Of a stretch of 64,000 nt of DNA, positions 1-7,087 are shown piece by piece. The notes below the pieces were generated by a model. It ran no database searches, was not told the DNA's origin, and was given only the letters and a program-made list of their open reading frames with translations. How positions within the stretch are numbered: position 1 is the stretch's first letter; every line of letters starts with the position of its first letter. The DNA is from Neisseria perflava (GTDB lineage: Bacteria; Pseudomonadota; Gammaproteobacteria; Burkholderiales; Neisseriaceae), in assembly GCF_019334725.1 (NCBI RefSeq), contig NZ_CP079818.1, positions 1,302,001 to 1,366,000 on the forward strand, in the 5' to 3' direction. The translations under genes were made by a program, and so were the position numbers.

Positions 1-1201
1 GGCCTTTCTCACGCAAGGCGGCGATACCGTCTGCGTTCAATGCCGCCCATATGGCAATGCGTTGGTGTTGCGGATGACGGCCGCAGTGGGCGTCGGCAAT
101 CCAAGGGTGTTGTAAAAGTTCGTGTTCGATTTGGGTCAGCGACACGCGTTTGTCCTCAAATTTAATAATGCGGTCTTGGCGACCGAGTAACAGAAAACCG
201 TCATCTTGCGGCTCGATCAAATCGGCGGTTTGGCGGCGTTCGGGCGACCAAGGCGAAGAAGCCCAAAGTGCGCCTTCTTCGTTTTGCCCGATTTCCACGC
301 CTTCGAAAGGCTGCCATTCTTGGCGTTCGCAACGTGAGGCAATCACGCCGGTTTCGGTACTGCCATAAACTTCAAACGGGCGGACGGCAGCCTGTTGCAG
401 CAAATCCGCCGTGGCAGAAGGAAGCGCGCCGCCGGCCGAGACAATGCCTGCAATTTTATGGCCGATACTTTGCCAGTTGCGGTTTTCGCCCAAGCGGTTG
501 AGTACGGCCGGGCTGGCAATCCAAACCACTTTATCGTGTGCGGCCGTGCTGGAAAGCAGGTTTTCCGGATAAACCGCCTGCTGTCGTTCCATAGTCCAAC
601 CCATTGTCAGCGCGAGTGCGAAGCGAAATGTGAAGCCGTAAAGATGTTGCGGAATCACGCTGCCGATCACGGTTTCACCGTGTTGTCCAAATGGCAGCGT
701 ATTTGCCAAAGTCAGGGCTTCTGCCTGCATCTGCGCGGCGGTTTTCACAATAATTTGCGCTTCACCGCTGGAACCTGATGTTTTCAGCCATGCTTCGGCA
801 TGGTCGGGAATCAGATGGTTTTCAGGATAGGTGCTCAGTCCTTCCGATTCTGTTTGAGTCAATACATCAGGCAAGTGCCAGATGTTCAGGCCGTCTGAAG
901 ACAGCTTTTTATCTGTTGAATCCGTTAAAAACGCTTCTGCCGTTTTTCCCCACTCCAAATTGTCTTGCGCCAAATTGGGCAGCAATAAAACCTTTCCGCC
1001 AGAATGCCACACTGCCAACACGGCACAGGCAAACAGCGCGGCATCGTCAAACCACAGCGCGGCCGTTTGCACGCCTGCCTGTTTCAGACGGCCTGACAGA
1101 TGAAAAACCGCACGGTTGAAATCAGCACGCGTCCAATTCGGATGGGCAGCGATAAGGTCGTGTTGGGGCAGGTCGGGGGATAGAATTTGGGTTAGGTGCA
1201 T
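1..1201 (-). CDS. AMP-ligase (acyl-CoA synthetase-like) of an aryl polyene cluster, C-terminus beyond window
   Basis: The reverse strand is open from an ATG at 1201 to the left edge, about 400 codons, so the gene is cut by the window. It reads as an adenylate-forming enzyme. A P-loop-like TSGSSGEAQ motif begins near residue 141, the A5-type motif EVYGSTETG lies around residue 279, and GRQDRIIKFEDKRV follows near the hinge. In aryl polyene clusters such ligases activate the aromatic starter acid and load it on an acyl carrier protein; that role is inferred from the ACPs, ketosynthases and COG4648 protein next door. It lies at the downstream end of the leftward arm. An internal DUS at about 890-902 is translated in frame. 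Confidence 0.85.
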   Translation of the reverse strand, partial: MHLTQILSPDLPQHDLIAAHPNWTRADFNRAVFHLSGRLKQAGVQTAALWFDDAALFACAVLAVWHSGGKVLLLPNLAQDNLEWGKTAEAFLTDSTDKKLSSDGLNIWHLPDVLTQTESEGLSTYPENHLIPDHAEAWLKTSGSSGEAQIIVKTAAQMQAEALTLANTLPFGQHGETVIGSVIPQHLYGFTFRFALALTMGWTMERQQAVYPENLLSSTAAHDKVVWIASPAVLNRLGENRNWQSIGHKIAGIVSAGGALPSATADLLQQAAVRPFEVYGSTETGVIASRCERQEWQPFEGVEIGQNEEGALWASSPWSPERRQTADLIEPQDDGFLLLGRQDRIIKFEDKRVSLTQIEHELLQHPWIADAHCGRHPQHQRIAIWAALNADGIAALREKG

Positions 1202-1216
1202 GATGGTTCTAAGGTT

Positions 1217-1426
1217 TTATAATTTTGATGTATTTGCCTTGGTATCTTCTTTGAATTGGGCCAAGCATTCATCGTATTGTTTGTTTGTCGTTTGGCGTAC
1301 CAATTCGTAATCATTTGCCTGCCACTCTTCCAATGAATGGCTTTCACTTCTTTTGAAGCAATGGAGTAACCGATCGGTTTTGCCGTTTTGTCCGTCTACA
1401 AAAGGCTGATAATTGATGAAATATTT
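1217..1426 (-). pseudogene. Start-less open frame, probable 3' remnant of an unknown gene
   Basis: About 69 codons are open on the reverse strand between a stop at 1427-1429 and a TAA at 1217-1219. The translation looks protein-like and hydrophilic (for example DGQNGKTDRLLHCF and LEEWQANDYELVRQ), but no ATG, GTG or TTG lies near its beginning. It sits between the stop of the COG4648 gene (1435) and the start of the AMP-ligase gene (1201). The most economical reading is the 3' end of a gene whose 5' part was lost. I do not recognise the family. An undetected frameshift or sequencing error is possible. Confidence 0.35.
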
Positions 1427-1434
1427 TTAATGGT

Positions 1435-1974
1435 TTAAACCTTCAAAACTAATTTCCGATAAATCCACTCTCCGGCAAATAATATTCCCATTAACACATA
1501 CGACACGATGCCTGTATAAGCCGCCCACCAATCGTAATATTGCAAGCTTGCCAAAATGGCGGCGGTTGCGCCGTTGAAGATAAAGAACGCGCACCAGATT
1601 TTCGTAACGCGTCGAGTGTGGCGCACACCTTCGGGCGGCAGGTCGGGGTGTTGCAGTCGGGCGAGGCGTTCGATAACGGTTTGTTTGGCAAACAGGCTGC
1701 CGCCGAAAATGGCAAGCATCAGTGCATTGACGGCGACGGGATACCAATACATCGAGTCAGGCCGTCTGAAAACCAGTACCGCCGCAAAAAAGGCGGCAAG
1801 GATAATCGCCGTAATGCGTTGGGCTGTGGTTTGCGGCATGGCGGCGCGTATCAGCCATAACACACACATGGCCGCAGCAAGCCAGAAAAATGCGCCGTTT
1901 TCCCTGCCGTAATACCATAGAAGCGGATAGGCGAGGCTGGCAAGGGTCAGTAGGAATTTTCCCAGTGTTTTCAT
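1435..1974 (-). CDS. COG4648-type small membrane protein of aryl polyene cluster
   Basis: 179 residues from the ATG at 1974. The protein is largely hydrophobic, with about five membrane segments: an N-terminal pair around residues 5-50, one near 55-75, and a C-terminal pair after a soluble stretch rich in Arg and Leu. Proteins of this kind (COG4648) are regular members of aryl polyene gene clusters, placed between the acyl carrier proteins and the AMP-ligase, as here; their molecular function is not established. The frame is open far upstream, but the internal ATG at 1974 gives the expected MKTLGKFLLT start and avoids overlap with the lysO-like gene. Confidence 0.75.
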   Translation of the reverse strand: MKTLGKFLLTLASLAYPLLWYYGRENGAFFWLAAAMCVLWLIRAAMPQTTAQRITAIILAAFFAAVLVFRRPDSMYWYPVAVNALMLAIFGGSLFAKQTVIERLARLQHPDLPPEGVRHTRRVTKIWCAFFIFNGATAAILASLQYYDWWAAYTGIVSYVLMGILFAGEWIYRKLVLKV

Positions 1975-1986
1975 AATGGTGTTCGG

Positions 1987-2030
1987 TTTCAGATGACTTT
2001 TGGGTTTTAGGGGGGGAGGTCGTCTGAAAG
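1987..2030 (-). repeat. Degenerate DUS hairpin with AGGTCGTCTGAA variant
   Basis: A degenerate TTTCAGATGACTTT arm faces an AGGTCGTCTGAA arm at 2017-2028 across a G-rich loop. The right arm is the mucosa-type DUS variant (C to T at position 4), unlike the AGGCCGTCTGAA found at most other gene ends here. It lies between the lysO-like gene and the COG4648 gene. Confidence 0.5.
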
Positions 2031-2051
2031 TTGTTTGGAAAAATAGTAGGA

Positions 2052-2945
2052 TCAGTTCAGCATGGCAATGGCGGCGGACAGAAAAAACGGTGCGACAAGG
2101 GTCAGGATAAAGCCGCTGACGACGGCGTATTTGATGTATTCGGCGCGGCAGTTTTCTTTTACAAAGGGCAGGGCGGAGTCCATTGCCGCTGCGCCGGAAA
2201 TGCCGATTGCCGCCATAGGCTGCTTTCGTCCGTAGAAATACAGGAAGACGATGCTGATCATTTCGCGGAAAAAATCGGTCATAAACGCTGCCGCACCCAT
2301 TTCGGGCGATACCGCTTTTCCAACCATAGGACCCGAAAGGGAGAACCAGCCGAAACCGCCCGACAATACCAGGCTTTGGGCAAACGAATAGGGCGAACAT
2401 AGCGAAAAAACGAAACACGCGGCGGCGGTTGCAGCAACGGTCAGAAGCGGCAGCAGGAAAATCCTACGTCCGAATCCGCCAAGCTGGAAATGAACCAAGT
2501 CCATGCCAACCATGAAAATCAGCAGATAGAGGATATGGGTGCTGTCGATGGGCAGATTGCCGACCTGTCGCCCGAAAAAGGCAAATGCCGCGACACCCAA
2601 ACCGAAAAAAGCAAAGGCTTTGAAACAGCCGTAAAAGGGTTTGATAAAGCTGCCCGATGGAGTGGGAGCAGTCGAGGCTTCGGGTTTGCGATAAAGCGCA
2701 ATCAAGGTAAACGCGCTGATAATCAGTGCGAGCAGCAGGGCATATTTGACGATGTCCGCGCCCAGATTCGGGTCGGTAAAGACGCCGCCGAACTCATAGC
2801 CCATGAAAAAGAGCAGCAGCAGGACAATAAAGGACAAGGGTTTGAGTAGGACTTGTCGAAGGGGTGGTGCAAGAAATTTACCAGATAGGAAACCGGTAGA
2901 TAACAATGCAAGAACAATAAAGATCGATGATAAAGATGATTCCAT
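2052..2945 (-). CDS. lysO: LysO-family lysine exporter
   Basis: 297 residues, about eight to ten hydrophobic segments, close to the length of E. coli LysO (YbjE). The C-terminal half carries the family pattern GGFGWFSLSGP, an acidic/aromatic FFREM stretch, AAAMDSALP and a closing SGFILTLVAPF segment. LysO exports L-lysine and toxic analogues across the inner membrane. The start at 2945 is preceded by GGAG eight bases upstream; a further in-frame start at 3014 lacks support. The gene sits inside the leftward aryl polyene arm, between the acyl carrier proteins and COG4648, where a lysine exporter has no obvious role. It is probably a passenger of the insertion that also brought the neighbouring secreted protein. 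Confidence 0.8.
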   Translation of the reverse strand: MESSLSSIFIVLALLSTGFLSGKFLAPPLRQVLLKPLSFIVLLLLFFMGYEFGGVFTDPNLGADIVKYALLLALIISAFTLIALYRKPEASTAPTPSGSFIKPFYGCFKAFAFFGLGVAAFAFFGRQVGNLPIDSTHILYLLIFMVGMDLVHFQLGGFGRRIFLLPLLTVAATAAACFVFSLCSPYSFAQSLVLSGGFGWFSLSGPMVGKAVSPEMGAAAFMTDFFREMISIVFLYFYGRKQPMAAIGISGAAAMDSALPFVKENCRAEYIKYAVVSGFILTLVAPFFLSAAIAMLN

Positions 2946-3020
2946 ATTTATAATTCTCCAGTTGAAAATTATTGATTTGATATTAAATATTTTGTTTCGT
3001 AAGAGAGAAGTCAATTAATA

Positions 3021-3113
3021 TCATTGTTCTTTGAGCAGGTTTGCCAGTTGCAGTTTGCGGCCGGTTTCGCATTTGATGTGGTCAATAAGGTCGATGGTGT
3101 CTTGGATTATTCG
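3021..3113 (-). pseudogene. Fragment of an acyl carrier protein gene (duplicated 3' segment)
   Basis: Bases 3048-3097 match 3735-3784 inside the intact ACP gene with only two differences. The frame reads TIDLIDHIKCETGRKLQ, against SIDAIDLIDHIKRETGRKLQ in the intact ACP, then diverges and stops at 3021-3023. It is an isolated piece of ACP helix II-III without the phosphopantetheine serine region. It abuts and slightly overlaps the 3' end of the secreted-protein gene. It looks like the scar of a duplication or insertion that placed the secreted protein and the lysO-like gene in the cluster. Confidence 0.75.
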
Positions 3114-3541
3114 TTTTCTTCCTTATTTTTTTCAAAGGCTTCATGTTCTACGAGCAGCTTATAGTATTTTGGATAAAGCTTGGCGATGCGGTTACGGTTT
3201 TCCGAGGTGCAGAATTTTGCAACCTCTTTGGGTTCATGAGATTTAGGATAGCGGGAAAACATTTCAGTCTGCTCTTGTTTGGTCATTTTTTTGACCGTTG
3301 GGCAGATAGGGGCCATTGCTGATTTGCTGTTGGCAAATCCAGCCATATTCCATGCCAGCATCCCGTTACGTTGAGTTTCCTCGTTCGTGTTTTTTTCACA
3401 AAACTCCATATCGTTATACATATCCAATGAATCACGAATGACTTGCATACACTCGGCATGTGTCATTTTTTTGATGAGGGAAATTTCAGCGTGCGCAGAC
3501 AAGGCGGGGAGTAAGAGCAGTAGGGAAATGAATTTTTTCAT
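3107..3541 (-). CDS. Small secreted protein of unknown function
   Basis: 144 residues. The first 18 form a clear signal peptide (MKKFISLLLLLPALSAHA, then E), so the mature protein should be periplasmic. The mature part is hydrophilic, mainly helical in appearance, and has four cysteines (AECM, EFCEK, PICPT, KFCTS) that could make two disulfides. The tail is strongly charged (FEKNKEENE). I do not recognise the family. It lies between an intact ACP gene and a fragment of one, so it is likely an insertion in the aryl polyene operon and not a pathway enzyme. Confidence 0.65.
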   Translation of the reverse strand: MKKFISLLLLLPALSAHAEISLIKKMTHAECMQVIRDSLDMYNDMEFCEKNTNEETQRNGMLAWNMAGFANSKSAMAPICPTVKKMTKQEQTEMFSRYPKSHEPKEVAKFCTSENRNRIAKLYPKYYKLLVEHEAFEKNKEENE

Positions 3542-3601
3542 GGTGTTAGTTGTATATTATGGATAAGTGAGAAAGATTGATGATTAGGTTGTTTATTGAT
3601 A

Positions 3602-3638
3602 TTCAGACGACCTTGCCGGTGGGTAAGGCCGTCTGAAA
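3602..3638 (-). terminator. Mixed-dialect DUS hairpin
   Basis: TTCAGACGACCTT (mucosa-type variant) at 3602-3614 pairs with AAGGCCGTCTGAA (AG-DUS) at 3625-3637, with one G-T mismatch. It follows the ACP gene and may end the upstream transcript before the inserted secreted-protein gene. Confidence 0.6.
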
Positions 3639-3659
3639 ATATGCTGATTCAAAGTAAAA

Positions 3660-3908
3660 TCAGGAATCTTGTTGTACTTTCAAGACCGCTTGAACCACGT
3701 CTTCTACGGTACGCACGTTGCGGAAGTCTTCGGCTTGCAGTTTGCGGCCGGTTTCGCGTTTGATGTGGTCGATAAGGTCGATGGCATCGATGCTGTCGAT
3801 TTCCAAATCTTCGTAGAGGTTGGTTTCGGGTTTGATGCGTTCCGGTTCGATTTCAAACAGGTTAACCAGTGCATCGGTCAGCAGGGTGCGTACTTCTTGT
3901 TCGGTCAT
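3660..3908 (-). CDS. Acyl carrier protein (aryl polyene type), second of pair
   Basis: 82 residues, acidic, with the phosphopantetheine attachment motif EIDSIDAIDLIDHI; the serine is in DSI. Two adjacent ACPs are a standard feature of aryl polyene clusters, where they carry the growing polyene chain between ketosynthase, ketoreductase and dehydratase. It follows the first ACP by 12 bases, so the two are probably translated from the same message. The 3' part of this gene is partly duplicated at 3048-3097. Confidence 0.88.
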   Translation of the reverse strand: MTEQEVRTLLTDALVNLFEIEPERIKPETNLYEDLEIDSIDAIDLIDHIKRETGRKLQAEDFRNVRTVEDVVQAVLKVQQDS

Positions 3909-3920
3909 CTTCTCTCTCCC

Positions 3921-4181
3921 TTATGCTTGGCGGCTCTTGACGAACTCGGCCAGTGTTTTGACATTGGCGAAGTTTTCGCGCAGGTTGTCGTTTTCACCGT
4001 CGAGCTGGAAGCCGAAGGTTTTTTGTACGGCCAAACCAAGTTCCAATGCATCAACCGAATCCAGGCCCAGGCCGTCGTCGCCGAAAAGCGGATCTTCGCT
4101 GCCGATGTCGGCAACGGTAATGTCTTCCAGACCTAAGCTGTCGATGATTAATTGTTTGATTTGGTTTTCTAAATTGCTCAT
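3921..4181 (-). CDS. Acyl carrier protein (aryl polyene type), first of pair
   Basis: 86 residues from the ATG at 4181, which overlaps the stop of the acyltransferase gene (ATGA). The attachment motif is GLGLDSVDALEL, with the serine in DSV. It is more divergent from fatty-acid ACP than typical AcpP and has a GFQLDGENDN region before the last helix. Its place with an acyltransferase, a chain length factor and a second ACP indicates the aryl polyene pathway. Confidence 0.88.
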   Translation of the reverse strand: MSNLENQIKQLIIDSLGLEDITVADIGSEDPLFGDDGLGLDSVDALELGLAVQKTFGFQLDGENDNLRENFANVKTLAEFVKSRQA

Positions 4182-4936
4182 GTGGTTTTCCTTGTAAAAT
4201 AGTCTTGCAGGTATTCGTTTAAACGTCGTGCGGCGATGGGCAGGGGTTTTTCCGCCAGCCATTCTTCCGGCAGGATGTCGTCGCCGACGGTAATTTCATA
4301 ATGAATTTTTTGTGGCGGGATTTTGTACCACGGTTGCCCCTTTTTGAAATTGGGCGGCGTCATCTTGATGCACACGGGCGTGATGACCGATGCGCTGCGC
4401 AAACCGAGCGATACAGCGCCGCGGTGCATTTTAACCTGTCCGTCCCAACCTGTGCGCGTGCCTTCGGGGAAAATCAGCATACTTTGCCCGCTTTTGAATA
4501 CGGCGTCGATTTCTTCCAACATTTCCATGCTTTCGTCGTTGGGGATGTAGCCTGAAGCGATAATTTGGCTTTTCATGCTGGGGTTGTGCAGCAGGTCTTT
4601 TTTGACCAACACGTTCGGGTCGGGGAAGTGGCTGATCAGTAAAACAACATCCAAAAGCGAGGGGTGGTTGGCAAGGATGAGCTGGCCGGGTCTGCCGAGT
4701 TTTTCCAAGCCGTTGAAACGGACGCTCAATACCCCCGACCATTGCAGGTAGCCGACGAAGAAACGCCAAACTTTGCCTATCATGCGTCTTGCTTCAAGTT
4801 GGCGTTTGATGTCGCCTTTGGTCGATTTGAGCGTATAGGGTAAAAGTGCGATTTTGAATAATACGCCTGCAACACCGAAGAGGATGAAGCCGAAGAGTGT
4901 GGCAAAAAAGCGACGGAAATAGTCTAAAGTCTTCAT
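4178..4936 (-). CDS. Lysophospholipid acyltransferase family protein (aryl polyene cluster)
   Basis: 252 residues of the PlsC/LPLAT fold. An N-terminal membrane segment (about residues 10-32) precedes a catalytic block I variant NHPSLLDVV, where the usual H-X4-D spacing is kept, and the block III motif FPEGTRTGWDG. In aryl polyene clusters this enzyme is thought to attach acyl chains while the polyene is built into a membrane lipid. Start and stop both overlap neighbours by four bases (4933-4936 and 4178-4181), showing tight translational coupling. Confidence 0.82.
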   Translation of the reverse strand: MKTLDYFRRFFATLFGFILFGVAGVLFKIALLPYTLKSTKGDIKRQLEARRMIGKVWRFFVGYLQWSGVLSVRFNGLEKLGRPGQLILANHPSLLDVVLLISHFPDPNVLVKKDLLHNPSMKSQIIASGYIPNDESMEMLEEIDAVFKSGQSMLIFPEGTRTGWDGQVKMHRGAVSLGLRSASVITPVCIKMTPPNFKKGQPWYKIPPQKIHYEITVGDDILPEEWLAEKPLPIAARRLNEYLQDYFTRKTT

Positions 4937-5694
4937 GCGTTTTTCTGCCAGTGCCAGTTTCTACCGATATAGTGTTGCGTGTGTTGTCGGCCGTCTGAAA
5001 GCAGGAAGCGTACCCACTCCAAGCTGCTCCAATAGGGCTCGACTGTTGTATCGTTAGGGTTTTCAGACGGCCTTGCGGATGTGGTTTCCAAGCTTAAGGT
5101 ATAGTCTTCGCCCTTTGTGATTACCAGTGCCAATGCATAGGCAAACGGCGCACGTGTAGCCAGGACGGGATAGTCTTCGGACAACGGATCATCGGCGACA
5201 ATCACTAAAACAGATGGCGCACCGTCTTGCAAAAGCGCGAATGCCTCGGTCAGCGCGGTTTCAAAGGAATCGGCGGCAACGGCCAAGGCAGTATGCTCAC
5301 TCATGTCTTTACGCAACATCGACCATTGCCCAATCGTTGCGTTGTGGACGGACAGGCCGAATGAGGTCGGCGACACGGTGTGCGTGTTCAAAAGCTCTTG
5401 CCATAATTCAAAGCTGCGGTTGCTTTCGCCGTCGTGAGAAACGTACACCGGTACGCTTTCAGGATATTGGTCGGCCAGATTCCATGCGGCATCACAAACC
5501 AAGCGCGCCGCTTTTCCCAAGCGGCGGCGTTGCATAGGCGGCAAAAAGGAGAGCGCGGGTTTGCACTCCGGCAGTGAGGCGGTATCGAGTTTTCCCTGCG
5601 CCCAGTCCTGCCATTGCTCCGGCGTACTGATTTTGCTGGAGGAGGCCTGCCATGCGGCGATATTGAAGCTGAAACGGCAAACGTTTTGAGGCAT
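4933..5694 (-). CDS. Ketosynthase-like chain length factor, N-terminal domain type
   Basis: 253 residues from the ATG at 5694; an in-frame TTG at 5706 is a less likely start. It resembles the stand-alone beta-ketoacyl synthase N-terminal-domain proteins of aryl polyene clusters. The region that aligns with the ketosynthase nucleophile elbow reads SVHNATIGQWSM and has no active cysteine, as expected of a chain length factor, which would pair with the true ketosynthase encoded at 7081. It is the first gene of the leftward arm and is divergent from the dehydratase gene across about 110 bases. Confidence 0.75.
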   Translation of the reverse strand: MPQNVCRFSFNIAAWQASSSKISTPEQWQDWAQGKLDTASLPECKPALSFLPPMQRRRLGKAARLVCDAAWNLADQYPESVPVYVSHDGESNRSFELWQELLNTHTVSPTSFGLSVHNATIGQWSMLRKDMSEHTALAVAADSFETALTEAFALLQDGAPSVLVIVADDPLSEDYPVLATRAPFAYALALVITKGEDYTLSLETTSARPSENPNDTTVEPYWSSLEWVRFLLSDGRQHTQHYIGRNWHWQKNA

Positions 5695-5758
5695 GATGTC
5701 TTTCAATGTTTTACATTTTCATACATTGTAATGAAATAGGTTAGTAAAAGCTAGGCTC

Positions 5759-5767
5759 TGTTATAAT
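5759..5767 (+). promoter_or_regulatory. Extended -10 promoter for the rightward aryl polyene arm
   Basis: TGTTATAAT is a perfect extended -10 element, 38 bases before the dehydratase start at 5805. No good -35 hexamer is visible, which is usual when the TG extension is present. Confidence 0.55.
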
Positions 5768-5804
5768 GCATATTGTAACGTAATTTATTCCCGGATGACA
5801 TTTT

Positions 5805-6293
5805 ATGCCTTCAATACCGAGTGCCCCGATTTATGATGTCGCTTCGCTGCTTCCGCACAGCGGACATATGGTGCTTATCGATTGTGTGAAAGAATTTGGC
5901 GATGACTACACGGTTTGCCGTGCGCCGGTTGGCGACAAGCATATTTTGCTGCAGGACGGTGTGTTGCCGTCTATGGCTTATATGGAATTGATGGCGCAGG
6001 GCATAGGCGCGTTTGCAGGCATTGAAGCTTTAAAGGCCGGAGAGCCTGTCCGTTTGGGTTTTTTATTGGGAACGCGCAAGCTGGATTTGTTTGCTGATTC
6101 CGTGCCTGTCGGTACTGAGCTGGAAGTCAGGGCGCATGTGTCCATTCAGGATTTGGGCGGCATGGGCGTATTTGATTGCGAGTTGCGCTGGACGGATGCG
6201 CCGGAAGATGTGAAGCATCTGTTGCCGCCGGACGGTTTGCTGGCAAAAGCCTCTTTAAATGTGTACAGTCCGAAAGACGGTCAAATCATTTAA
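5805..6293 (+). CDS. 3-hydroxyacyl-ACP dehydratase-like protein (aryl polyene cluster)
   Basis: 162 residues of the hotdog FabA/FabZ-like type. The region LLPHSGHMVLIDCV matches the start of the FabZ-like fold (compare LPHR-P in FabZ), and PSMAYMELMAQGIGAF is the central helix that carries the catalytic acidic residue. It would dehydrate the 3-hydroxyacyl-ACP in each cycle to give the conjugated double bond. It is first in the rightward arm, followed by the ketoreductase and the ketosynthase. Confidence 0.82.
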   Translation: MPSIPSAPIYDVASLLPHSGHMVLIDCVKEFGDDYTVCRAPVGDKHILLQDGVLPSMAYMELMAQGIGAFAGIEALKAGEPVRLGFLLGTRKLDLFADSVPVGTELEVRAHVSIQDLGGMGVFDCELRWTDAPEDVKHLLPPDGLLAKASLNVYSPKDGQII

Positions 6294-6303
6294 ACCGTTT
6301 ACA

Positions 6304-6337
6304 AGGCCGTCTGAAAAGACAAAGATTCAGACGGCCT
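6304..6337 (+). terminator. DUS hairpin between dehydratase and reductase genes
   Basis: AGGCCGTCTGAA at 6304-6315 and its complement at 6326-6337 form a hairpin, with no T run after it. It sits inside an otherwise continuous operon, so it may be only an attenuator or an uptake signal. Confidence 0.5.
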
Positions 6338-6358
6338 GTCGATATAGTGAGAAAACGT

Positions 6359-7087
6359 ATGAGTGAAACTATTTTAATTACAGGGTCTAATCGCGGTATC
6401 GGCAAAGCCGTCGCGCTTGGTTTGGCGCAGGACGGCTTTGATATTGTCGTCCACTGCCGCAGCCGCCGCAATGAAGCCGAAGCCGTAGCGGAAGAAATCC
6501 GTACATTGGGTAGAAATGCGCGCGTGTTGCAGTTTGACGTGTCCGACCGCGAAGCCTGCCGTGAAATTCTGACTGCCGACATTGAGGCAAACGGCACATA
6601 TTACGGCGTGGTGCTGAATGCCGGCCTGACACGAGACAATGCGTTTCCTGCGTTTACTGATGATGATTGGGACTTGGTGCTGCGTACCAATTTGGACGGT
6701 TTTTATAATGTGTTGCACCCTTTGACCATGCCGATGATTCGCCGCCGCAAAGCCGGACGGATTGTATGCATGGCGTCGGTGTCTGGTTTGACGGGCAACC
6801 GCGGTCAGGTCAATTACAGCGCGTCCAAAGCGGGCTTGATCGGCGCGGCAAAAGCCTTGGCGGTTGAGTTGGCAAAACGCAAAATTACCGTCAACTGCGT
6901 GGCGCCGGGCCTTATCGATACCGATATTATCGATGAGAACGTGCCTGTCGAAGAAATCTTAAAGGCTGTCCCTGCCACGCGTATGGGATTGCCCGAGGAA
7001 GTGGCGCATGCGGTGCGCTTTTTAATGGATGAAAAAGCGGCGTACATTACGCGCCAAGTGATTGCTGTGAACGGAGGTTTGTGTTGA
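6359..7087 (+). CDS. 3-ketoacyl-ACP reductase, FabG-like (aryl polyene cluster)
   Basis: 242 residues, a classical short-chain dehydrogenase. The NADPH loop TGSNRGIGKA is at residues 8-17, followed by LNAG, the catalytic Ser in CMASVSG, YSASK with the Tyr and Lys, and the C-terminal VNGGL typical of FabG. It reduces the 3-keto group in each elongation round. The ATG at 6359 fits the family length; the longer open frame upstream overlaps the dehydratase and is not needed. The 3' end overlaps the start of the ketosynthase gene by seven bases. Confidence 0.88.
   Translation: MSETILITGSNRGIGKAVALGLAQDGFDIVVHCRSRRNEAEAVAEEIRTLGRNARVLQFDVSDREACREILTADIEANGTYYGVVLNAGLTRDNAFPAFTDDDWDLVLRTNLDGFYNVLHPLTMPMIRRRKAGRIVCMASVSGLTGNRGQVNYSASKAGLIGAAKALAVELAKRKITVNCVAPGLIDTDIIDENVPVEEILKAVPATRMGLPEEVAHAVRFLMDEKAAYITRQVIAVNGGLC

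Noticed and set aside
150..1310. Several short rightward open frames
   Set aside because: They are shadows of the AMP-ligase gene on the reverse strand, whose frame is open to the window edge and carries the enzyme's motifs.
1974..2418. Extension of the COG4648 frame upstream of 1974
   Set aside because: It runs through the DUS hairpin and antisense-like into the lysO gene; the ATG at 1974 gives the family start.
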